DNA from: Marinilabiliales bacterium
Lineage (GTDB): Bacteria; Bacteroidota; Bacteroidia; Bacteroidales; BM523
DNA: 5,349 nucleotides
Direction: 5' to 3'
Assembly: GCA_002869425.1 (NCBI GenBank)
Contig: PKSZ01000366.1
Span: forward strand, 1-5,349
Below the pieces are notes generated by a model, which worked only from the letters and a program-made list of their open reading frames with translations, made no database searches and was not told the origin of the DNA. The translations under genes were made by a program, and so were the position numbers. Of this stretch, positions 1 through 5,349 are shown piece after piece; positions within the stretch are counted from its first letter, which is position 1, and every line of letters begins with the position of its first letter.

Positions 1-2239
1 AGTGAGAAAATGATTCAGCCGAAAATAGTTCAACGCCTTCGTTAAAATAAACATTCAGCCTGTTAGAAGCCACGGGCCTAACTTCTGTTACTTCGGGAGG
101 TAATGAATCTATAATGTAAGGACCGGCATATATGTCATCAAAAAAGAATTTTTCATTGTATGATGAACTTAAATGAATACAGGAAGGGCCCAGACAGAAA
201 TAGTCAAAAGAATATGTATTGTCTGTTCCTGTGGCAATTTGTGATAGAATATTGTTTCCTGAATAATCTGCATAAATTTTCCATTCTCCGCCAGCAGATT
301 TCCTTACTTTTATTCGTACTTCCGGACTATTGGCAATCAAGCCATCTGCAGCCCTGCATACCGAACTTACAGCGTTTCCATCTTGTCTGAATAACTCAAT
401 GGCATCGGTGCTACCCGTTTCACCAAATTGAATAAAATACCCATTAAGGCTGGCTGTAAGAGTTTGGTTATCAGATATTAGGTAATATCGAACAAAATTA
501 TTACTGGATGGATCAAAATCAAGATTAATATAGAATTGCCATTCAAGATCGTAAACAATGGGATCAATATATGTGGCAAGATAGCTTGTATCCGGATCTT
601 CATCCGGGGGAAATGATTGTAGCCAAAGTCTTGTAGGATCGATAATAAAATCGTTCTCATCACCGGTCCAAACAGGATTATTTGTAAAATCGCCATCGGA
701 AAAATTATCAGAAATTGTCTCAGGAAAGACAATAGAGTTGATGTAATAAGATAAACCTGAATTCAGACTGGCAGCATTATCTTGTACAGAAATTTTGAAG
801 TACCCTTCGTCATCATATGTAAGATCAGACCAGGTGAATTGTCCGGAAGATAAGTTTTGCGATAAACCCGCAGAGGAACTTAAAGAGCCATCTCCATAAC
901 CAACAGATAAAGTAACCAGTCCCGAAAAATCTGTATCCAGATTGTTGTTGGCATCTATTGCTTTTACTGTACAACTGAAAGCTTTATTACTACCTACCAA
1001 TGAAGGATAGTTATCAATAATTAGCTGCGTAGACGAAACATCAATTGTAAATACAGAAGATAAAACATCAGCAGTAAAATTGCATGATAACTGGCTTCCA
1101 GATGAGTTGGCTAAACATCCATGATTTGAAGCCGGAATTTGAAATTGTAAAACGGATCCATCTGTTAATTGTTCATTGGAAAGATAAATGGATAAAGTAA
1201 ATTCTTTATTTGTACCACCAGGAATGTTCATGCTCCCGGATTGAGGGAATATGCTTATTTTTGAATTGGAAATGGTATAGTTGATATTAAGATCAGAACC
1301 GCCGGATTCAGACAGAATTACGCCTGCTATTGCAGATTCCCACAAAGCAGAATTAGATGGATTGGCATTTTTGATATTCAGCTCTGTAATTTCGGTTGGT
1401 AGTGCATCACTGCTTGCTAAATCTGAAACTGAAAATGAAAAAACATCTACAGCTGTCGCGGCAGTAGTTGCAGTAGATGGTATGTTATCGCCTGAAACCT
1501 GTGTCTGTGGGTCACTAATTTCGGAATCATAATCAATTGAGGTATTATATCCGGTGGATTCTATCGTTAGATCATCAAACCATAACTTCATATCTGCTGA
1601 ACTTGTATATTCGTATGAGATAAGAAAATTGTTTCCTGAGTTTATGGAATTATCGGTGATACTTCCTTGTAGAATTAGGTTATCAAAACCACCATTGGTA
1701 TCTGCATATATTTCCCAATAACCTGAAGATGATCTAGTAACTTTAATACCACAAACACCAGTTGTAGTAATTTCAGTTTGCCAGTTTACGGTTGAAGAAA
1801 TAATTTCAGTAGCAACTCCATTCTCAACTTTCCATAACGATAATAAATCAGAACTACCAGAATAATTAACACCAATAGCATAGCCACTAAGTGTTGATGC
1901 GGAGGCGGATAGGGCGTCTTGGTCTGTATACAGGAATACAGCCCAATTGTTTCCTGAGGAGGGATCATAAGCATGTCGAACCTGAAATTGCCAGGTCGTA
2001 ATACCGGATTCCAAAAGAATGGGACATAATGAGGTTGAAACATATTCTGTGGCGCCCGAGGCATTGTCATAACTGTGTTTAAGAGAATATGAACCATCAA
2101 TTGGATCTACAGTTGATGACTCCCAGCTTCCAGGGTTGCTTTCTGTCCAGCCATCTATTGAACCATCTTCAAAGTCATATTGAATTTGTCCAATACAAAG
2201 AGCTGGTAAAAGTATAAGTAGAATGAAAAAGAATTTCAT
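1..2239 (-). CDS. Large secreted multi-domain surface protein, probable lamin-tail-domain / T9SS cargo type (C-terminus outside window)
   Basis: The reading frame stays open from an ATG at 2239 to the window edge, giving 746 residues without a stop. Residues 1-18 form a signal peptide (MKFFFILLILLPALCIG, then Q), so the protein is exported; there is no proper lipobox. Domains in order: LamG-like beta-sandwich module about 21-227; a beta-sandwich domain about 238-400 containing AVDVFSFSVSD and LPTEITELNI; an Ig-like/filamin-like domain about 396-498 (DANNNLDTDFSGLVTLS); a second LamG-like module about 511-706 opening with NFSDGDFTNNPVWTG; then from about 711 the start of an SbsA-type Ig-like domain (LPPEVTEVRPVASNRLNVYF). 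From memory, this order matches Bacteroidota proteins annotated as lamin tail domain-containing, which usually end in a T9SS sorting domain; that end is not visible here. Likely cell-surface or secreted; adhesion, carbohydrate binding or nuclease association are all possible, and no catalytic residues are recognised. No Shine-Dalgarno precedes the ATG. Exact function unknown. Confidence 0.9.
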   Translation of the reverse strand, partial: MKFFFILLILLPALCIGQIQYDFEDGSIDGWTESNPGSWESSTVDPIDGSYSLKHSYDNASGATEYVSTSLCPILLESGITTWQFQVRHAYDPSSGNNWAVFLYTDQDALSASASTLSGYAIGVNYSGSSDLLSLWKVENGVATEIISSTVNWQTEITTTGVCGIKVTRSSSGYWEIYADTNGGFDNLILQGSITDNSINSGNNFLISYEYTSSADMKLWFDDLTIESTGYNTSIDYDSEISDPQTQVSGDNIPSTATTAATAVDVFSFSVSDLASSDALPTEITELNIKNANPSNSALWESAIAGVILSESGGSDLNINYTISNSKISIFPQSGSMNIPGGTNKEFTLSIYLSNEQLTDGSVLQFQIPASNHGCLANSSGSQLSCNFTADVLSSVFTIDVSSTQLIIDNYPSLVGSNKAFSCTVKAIDANNNLDTDFSGLVTLSVGYGDGSLSSSAGLSQNLSSGQFTWSDLTYDDEGYFKISVQDNAASLNSGLSYYINSIVFPETISDNFSDGDFTNNPVWTGDENDFIIDPTRLWLQSFPPDEDPDTSYLATYIDPIVYDLEWQFYINLDFDPSSNNFVRYYLISDNQTLTASLNGYFIQFGETGSTDAIELFRQDGNAVSSVCRAADGLIANSPEVRIKVRKSAGGEWKIYADYSGNNILSQIATGTDNTYSFDYFCLGPSCIHLSSSYNEKFFFDDIYAGPYIIDSLPPEVTEVRPVASNRLNVYFNEGVELFSAESFSH
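122..709 (-). repeat. LamG-like module, copy 2 of an internal protein duplication
   Basis: This encodes residues about 511-706 of the secreted protein. Matching anchors are WQF (567-569), DPSSNN (576-581), IKVRKSAGGEWKIYAD (643-658) and FDD (700-702). Compared with copy 1 it has a different cysteine pattern (C628, C682, C687 here; C72 and C163 in copy 1), so any disulfides are not conserved between the two. Confidence 0.7.
746..1054 (-). other. Ig-like / filamin-like domain of the secreted protein
   Basis: Residues about 396-498 show the pattern of bacterial Ig-like spacer domains: a strand (STQLIIDNYPSLVGSNKAF), then VKAIDANNNLDTDFSGLVTL, a serine/glycine-rich turn (GSLSSSAGLSQNLSSGQFTW) and YDDEGYFKISVQD. 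Such domains usually act as stalks or spacers between binding modules. The left boundary overlaps the preceding domain because the exact junction cannot be seen by eye. Confidence 0.6.
1040..1528 (-). other. Beta-sandwich domain between the two LamG-like modules
   Basis: Residues about 238-400 of the secreted protein begin with DSEISDPQTQVSG and include AVDVFSFSVSD, LPTEITELNIKN, the segment WESAIAGVILSE and a closing stretch ending FTIDV. I recall this pattern from T9SS-type multi-domain proteins of Bacteroidota but cannot give a reliable family name. Two close cysteines (C374 and C386, in HGCLANSSGSQLSC) could form a disulfide-closed loop in the oxidising periplasm or outside the cell. Confidence 0.55.
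1559..2179 (-). repeat. LamG-like module, copy 1 of an internal protein duplication
   Basis: This encodes residues about 21-227 of the secreted protein. It opens with YDFEDGSIDGW and contains WQF (83-85), DPSSGNN (92-98), IKVTRSSSGYWEIYAD (165-180) and FDD (221-223). The same anchors recur in copy 2 at a near-constant offset of 478-484 residues. The pattern is that of a concanavalin-like/LamG jelly-roll sandwich, often used for carbohydrate or protein binding. The repeat is clear at protein level, not at DNA level, so the duplication is old. Confidence 0.7.
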
Positions 2240-2263
2240 ACGGATAGAATTAGCAGTTTAATG

Positions 2264-2271
2264 CGAAAATA
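2264..2271 (-). promoter_or_regulatory. Possible Bacteroidota -7 element upstream of the secreted protein gene
   Basis: On the minus strand the 68-base gap contains TATTTTCG, one base away from the Bacteroidota -7 consensus TAnnTTTG, about 24 bases before the ATG. I see no good TTG/TTTG -33 element at the expected 17-19 base spacing, so this is weak. If it is real, the secreted protein would be transcribed separately from the TPR gene; if not, it belongs to the upstream operon. Confidence 0.22.
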
Positions 2272-2307
2272 CGATAAAATGAAGAAAATTGTTTAAACAG
2301 ATTTAAA

Positions 2308-3978
2308 TTATTCACAGAATTCATGAAAGAATTTGACCGACTGTAAATTTCCTCCTGTAATTGCTTTGTTCCATTCGGAGCAGGCATTTAGTGTATCTCC
2401 TGTGTAAAAAAGGGCAAATCCAAGGTTATTATGGCTATCCGGAAATGAATTGTTAATCTCAATAGATTTATGATAGAGTTCAATGGCTTTCTCAAAATTA
2501 TTTGAATACGCATAGCTTAATCCAAGATTATTATAAGCTTTATAGTGGTTGTCTTCAATCAAAATGCATTTATGATAATCTTTCCGGGCTTTTTCAAGAT
2601 TGCCAATGTTAAAAAAGCTATTTCCCCTATTGAAAATTGATACTGAATCAATAGGATTGAGCGATATGTCAATATTGCAATCACGAATACATTTTTGATA
2701 ATCGGGCTTTTTATTTTTGGAAAAACCATAGTAATAGGCTGCTCCACGATTGGTATATCCTAAATTGTGATCCGGATTGTATTCAATGATATTAGTAAAA
2801 AGCGATACACCGTTTTGCCAAATCTTGATGTGTTGAATAGATATTAGAAAAAGGACAATTGAAATTACGGAAAGTATTGTATTTGCAACAATCTTTTGTT
2901 GGATGTATTTATGTAAGAAATATCCTGTAATAATTGACAAACCTATGTATGGAATATATGAATATCTGTTGGCTGCGTAGACTCGACCATGGGGAAGAAT
3001 CTGGAGAAATAGAAAAATAGTTACTGTGTAAATGATAATACCCGAAAGGATGATTTTATTTTTATAAATTCCGGATTTCCAAATAATTAAAATGAGAATT
3101 AAAATGATCGCAGGACTGGAATAGAAAACAAAAGAAAAGCCTTCAGAACTTAATGGGAAAAGATATGCTGCTGAAAGATTAACCGGTAAAATAAATTTGA
3201 TAATGTAGAATAAATAACCATTAAAAGGAATCAAAAATTTATGAATTAAACCATAATCATTCGGATATACGAATAGATTATTTTGAGTGTCAAAAAGCGT
3301 AATGGTTAAAATACCAAAAGCGAGGGAAAGAATAAAGAAATGTGATTTCTTAATAATTTGTTTTAATGAAAAACTCTTTTCTGACACATAGTCAAACACA
3401 AGCATTACTACCGGAATCGTAACTGCCGCTGATTTTGATAATAGAGATAATATGAATGCGAAAAATGAAAGCGAATAGTTTAGTACTTTATTTTTCTTTT
3501 TTGACTGAGAATAGAAATAAAGAGAAATAACATAAAAGGTAGCGAACAAAACATCTTTGCGTTCAGATACCCATGCAACAGATTCAACGTGCATGGGATG
3601 AAGTGCAAAAACAATAGTGGATAGAACAACAATCGAATGATTAAAATATCGTTTAAGTGTAAGAAAAAGAAAAATAACACTTATGATGTGAAAAATGAGA
3701 TTTGAAAGCTTATACCCAAAAGGATCTGTTCCATAAAGTAAAGAATCAATTTTAAGACTAATTATAGTAAGCGGGTGATAAAGGCCAATGTAAGTCTTTG
3801 AAAAAGAGTCAATAATGCATTGTAAAAATGATTTGTCAAGCGTAGGATTAGACAAAACCATCATATTATCATCCCAATTAACAAACTGGTAATGAAGACC
3901 TTTGCTATACAAAAGGGCTGTACCAATAAGGATTAGGAACAGCCAAAAGTAATTTTTATCAAAAGTAAACCCCTTCAA
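2308..3978 (-). CDS. TMTC-like GT-C membrane protein with C-terminal TPR repeats (putative protein O-glycosyltransferase)
   Basis: This is a 556-residue integral membrane protein. The first 385 or so residues carry about 11-12 hydrophobic segments (for example 11-27, 92-108, 114-128, 144-157, 166-180, 212-228, 247-265, 285-300, 308-327, 340-356, 364-382). The loop after the first segment holds FVNWDDNMMVLSNP (32-45), with an Asp pair where GT-C glycosyltransferases place the catalytic acidic residue. Next come YHPLTIISLKIDSLLYG (67-83), HPMHVESVAWVSERKDVL (127-144) and ANRYSYIPYIGL (336-347), all close to signatures of the TMTC family. In animals these are ER O-mannosyltransferases using dolichol-phosphate-mannose. 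Residues about 404-547 are four TPR-like repeats (RGAAYYYGF, RGNSFFNIGN, NNLGLSYAYSNN, NNLGFALFYTGD), probably facing the periplasm and binding the acceptor protein. The start is TTG; no ATG lies upstream of the essential loop. A role in protein glycosylation is inferred; sugar donor and target are unknown. Confidence 0.85.
   Translation of the reverse strand: MKGFTFDKNYFWLFLILIGTALLYSKGLHYQFVNWDDNMMVLSNPTLDKSFLQCIIDSFSKTYIGLYHPLTIISLKIDSLLYGTDPFGYKLSNLIFHIISVIFLFLTLKRYFNHSIVVLSTIVFALHPMHVESVAWVSERKDVLFATFYVISLYFYSQSKKKNKVLNYSLSFFAFILSLLSKSAAVTIPVVMLVFDYVSEKSFSLKQIIKKSHFFILSLAFGILTITLFDTQNNLFVYPNDYGLIHKFLIPFNGYLFYIIKFILPVNLSAAYLFPLSSEGFSFVFYSSPAIILILILIIWKSGIYKNKIILSGIIIYTVTIFLFLQILPHGRVYAANRYSYIPYIGLSIITGYFLHKYIQQKIVANTILSVISIVLFLISIQHIKIWQNGVSLFTNIIEYNPDHNLGYTNRGAAYYYGFSKNKKPDYQKCIRDCNIDISLNPIDSVSIFNRGNSFFNIGNLEKARKDYHKCILIEDNHYKAYNNLGLSYAYSNNFEKAIELYHKSIEINNSFPDSHNNLGFALFYTGDTLNACSEWNKAITGGNLQSVKFFHEFCE
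2338..2769 (-). repeat. TPR array at the C-terminus of the TMTC-like protein
   Basis: Residues about 404-547 contain four consecutive helix-turn-helix units of about 34 residues. The unit starts are marked by YTNRGAAYYYG, IFNRGNSFFNIGNLEKA, AYNNLGLSYAYSNNFEKA and SHNNLGFALFYTGD. The last three fit the TPR consensus well. The first is stretched by a charged insert (SKNKKPDYQK, 420-429), as seen in many Bacteroidota TPR proteins. The final unit is followed by a short tail, FFHEFCE. Confidence 0.8.
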
Positions 3979-3984
3979 GAATTA
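3976..3984 (-). other. apt stop and TTG start of the TPR gene, in the same frame, one codon apart
   Basis: Read on the minus strand, the bases are TAA TTC TTG: the apt stop, one codon, then the only reasonable start for the TMTC-like gene. The next in-frame ATG codons are residues 39-40, inside the conserved NWDD loop, and would remove the first membrane segment and the putative catalytic Asp pair. TTG gives about ten residues before the first membrane segment, the length expected in this family. There is no Shine-Dalgarno; the upstream bases are CAAATTTTAATTC. Initiation probably depends on ribosomes ending apt. Confidence 0.65.
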
Positions 3985-4509
3985 AAATTTGATAAGAGAA
4001 AACAATTCTGACTGGTTTTTTAATCTTTCTGATCCTTTAAGAAAATCCAGTTCAATGATAAAGCTTGTGTATATTTTCGAAACACCGAATTGTTTTAAAA
4101 GTGCAATACTTGCTTCTGCTGTGCCACCAGTTGCCAGCAAATCGTCATGTATTAGTACAACATCATCGCTTGAAAAAGCATCTTTGTGAACTTCGAGCGT
4201 ATCTGTTCCATATTCCAATTCATAACTTTGAGAAAAAATCTCGCTGGGTAATTTCCCTGGTTTACGAATCGGAATAAAACCTGCGTTCAGATTATTGGCA
4301 ATACATCCACCTGCAATAAAACCCCTGGATTCAATTCCTGCTACTTTTGTAATTCCTTTGTTTGCAAATTTGTTACTTATCGATTCACAAATGAAAGTAA
4401 AAATTTCAGGATCTTTTAGTGCTGTTGTTATATCCTTAAATAAGATTCCAGGTTTTGGAAAATCGGGTACATCACGAATGGACTGTTTTAATTTTTCAAT
4501 ATTAATCAT
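3982..4509 (-). CDS. apt: Adenine phosphoribosyltransferase
   Basis: This cytoplasmic purine-salvage enzyme joins adenine and PRPP to give AMP and pyrophosphate. The 175 residues match the usual length (about 170-185). Family motifs are in order: FPKPGILFKDIT (17-28), the adenine-pocket segment VAGIESRGFIAG (56-67), the flexible catalytic loop RKPGKLPSE (82-90), and the PRPP-binding motif VVLIHDDLLATGGTAEA (117-133) with the paired Asp and ATGGT phosphate loop. It starts with ATG at 4509 (MINIEKLKQSIRDVPDF), 12 bases after the ade stop, and ends with TAA just before the TPR gene, so it sits inside an apparent operon. There is no Shine-Dalgarno before the start, as is common in Bacteroidota. 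All key motifs are intact, so it should be active. Confidence 0.97.
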   Translation of the reverse strand: MINIEKLKQSIRDVPDFPKPGILFKDITTALKDPEIFTFICESISNKFANKGITKVAGIESRGFIAGGCIANNLNAGFIPIRKPGKLPSEIFSQSYELEYGTDTLEVHKDAFSSDDVVLIHDDLLATGGTAEASIALLKQFGVSKIYTSFIIELDFLKGSERLKNQSELFSLIKF

Positions 4510-4521
4510 AGGATTATAAGT

Positions 4522-5349
4522 TTAGAGTTTGATAAATTCAAATTTATTGACATCAAAAATTCCTTTATCGCTAATTTTAATTTCGGGTATAACAAGTAAT
4601 GATAAAAATGAAAGAGTCATAAATGGAGCGTGTAAAGTAGAGCCCATTTGTTTGGCTTTATTATGAACTATTTCATAACGTCTGGCAACATTATGTGCAG
4701 AATCGTTTGTCATCAATCCAGCAATTTCTAATCGTAATTCTGAAAATTCACCATCGTATGCAATTATTCCTCCTTGATTTTGAATGAGCTTGTTAATGGT
4801 TAATAAAAGATCATTATCATTGGTGCCAACCGCAATAATGTTGTGAGAATCATGTGCAATACTACTTGCTAATGCTCCCCGTTTTAAATTCATGTTTTTT
4901 ACAAAACCAACAGAAGGAGGCGAATTGTCATATCTGCTGGCAACTACAATTTTCAATACATCATTATCAGGATCAGACAATACGTTTCCTGAATCATCTT
5001 TGTTAATTTCGATGTCTATTTTTTTTGTGATTAATTCCCCATCCAATATTTCCATAACCGGAAATGTCTTATTGGAAGTCTTGATTTGCAAATCAGAAAG
5101 ATTAAGTTCTTCGCGTTCAAAATTATTTATAATAACTTTTTTAGACTTTGGGAAATTAACAATACCATTATCACTTACAATTTCGCCATTAATATATGTG
5201 GATAGAATATTAAAGTTTTTGGGATTATCAATAATTATAAAATCGGCGCAATCTCCTTTTTGCAATAAACCCACATTAAGATTGTAATGAATTTTAGGAA
5301 CTATTGTTGCTGCTTTTAGTGTATTGAAAAAGTCACAACCCAACTCCAG
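4522..5349 (-). CDS. ade: Adenine deaminase, C-terminal half (N-terminus outside window)
   Basis: This is a metal-dependent amidohydrolase that converts adenine to hypoxanthine and ammonia. Only the last 275 residues are present; the family is usually about 540-600 long. The frame is open to the window edge, so the TTG at 5343 is an internal leucine, not a start. The fragment begins in the last helices of the amidohydrolase barrel (LGCDFFNTLKAATIVPKIHY), continues into the small beta domain (LLQKGDCADFIIID, YINGEIVSDNG), then the adenine deaminase C-terminal domain with its hallmark ALASSIAHDSHNIIAVGTND (fragment residues 159-178) and a late GSTLHAPFMTLSFLSLLVIP. The metal ligands of the barrel lie outside the window. 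It ends with TAA 12 bases before apt, which acts on the same substrate. Confidence 0.95.
   Translation of the reverse strand: MELGCDFFNTLKAATIVPKIHYNLNVGLLQKGDCADFIIIDNPKNFNILSTYINGEIVSDNGIVNFPKSKKVIINNFEREELNLSDLQIKTSNKTFPVMEILDGELITKKIDIEINKDDSGNVLSDPDNDVLKIVVASRYDNSPPSVGFVKNMNLKRGALASSIAHDSHNIIAVGTNDNDLLLTINKLIQNQGGIIAYDGEFSELRLEIAGLMTNDSAHNVARRYEIVHNKAKQMGSTLHAPFMTLSFLSLLVIPEIKISDKGIFDVNKFEFIKL

Noticed and set aside
160..390. 76-residue plus-strand frame near the left edge
   Set aside because: It is antisense to the second LamG-like module and shows no recognisable domain or start context.
1786..2100. 104-residue open frame on the minus strand
   Set aside because: It overlaps the long secreted-protein frame, which has a signal peptide and recognisable domains; this one is an out-of-frame shadow with a proline/methionine-rich unlikely composition.
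2186..2239. Lipoprotein signal (cysteine at residue 15 of the secreted protein)
   Set aside because: The residues before the cysteine are L-P-A-L, which do not fit a lipobox; a signal peptidase I site before Q19 fits better.
2291..2306. Palindrome GTTTAAAC plus a second TTTAAA as a possible terminator or operator
   Set aside because: The only possible stem is short and purely A/T, with no following T-run on the minus strand; such motifs are frequent by chance in AT-rich DNA.
3859..3864. ATG pair (residues 39-40) as the start of the TMTC-like protein
   Set aside because: Starting there would delete the first membrane segment and the conserved NWDD loop, which are clearly encoded upstream.
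3989..4519. Three plus-strand frames opposite apt
   Set aside because: All are antisense to an intact apt with every family motif, and none resembles a known protein.
4892..5287. 131-residue open frame on the plus strand
   Set aside because: It lies fully antisense to the well-recognised adenine deaminase fragment, and its translation resembles no family I know; it is a shadow of the AT-rich coding strand.
1..5349. tRNA, rRNA, CRISPR, insertion sequence or phage remnants
   Set aside because: The window is almost entirely covered by four coding genes; I saw no cloverleaf, regular repeat-spacer pattern, transposase motif or terminal inverted repeats.

Overview
The window looks like a piece of a Bacteroidota chromosome, probably a free-living or marine/aquatic type. 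The DNA is AT-rich and no gene start has a clear Shine-Dalgarno sequence. The left-hand gene encodes a secreted multi-domain protein of the kind found in type IX secretion (T9SS) cargo of Bacteroidota. The genus cannot be read from the sequence.

All four genes lie on the minus strand, so the reading order is right to left. (1) 5349-4522 is the C-terminal half of adenine deaminase (ade), cut by the window edge. (2) 4509-3982 is a complete adenine phosphoribosyltransferase (apt), 12 bases after ade. (3) 3978-2308 is a 556-residue membrane protein with C-terminal TPR repeats. It resembles the TMTC / GT-C glycosyltransferase group and appears to start at a TTG only one codon after the apt stop, in the same frame. 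(4) After a 68-base gap, 2239-1 is the first 746 residues of a large exported protein with a signal peptide, two copies of a LamG-like beta-sandwich module, two other beta-sandwich domains and the start of an SbsA-type Ig-like domain. Its C-terminus, where a lamin-tail domain and a T9SS sorting signal would be expected, lies outside the window.

ade and apt form a purine-salvage pair acting on the same substrate: Apt turns adenine into AMP, and Ade deaminates it to hypoxanthine. The tight spacing of ade, apt and the TPR membrane protein suggests one transcript. The surface protein may be on the same transcript or may have its own promoter in the 68-base gap.

There are no RNA genes, insertion sequences, CRISPR arrays or convincing terminators, and no stretch over 300 bases lacks a gene. 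Most of this is ordinary chromosomal content. The points worth a second look are the apt/TPR gene junction, the TMTC-like enzyme without a known substrate, and the internal duplication in the surface protein.
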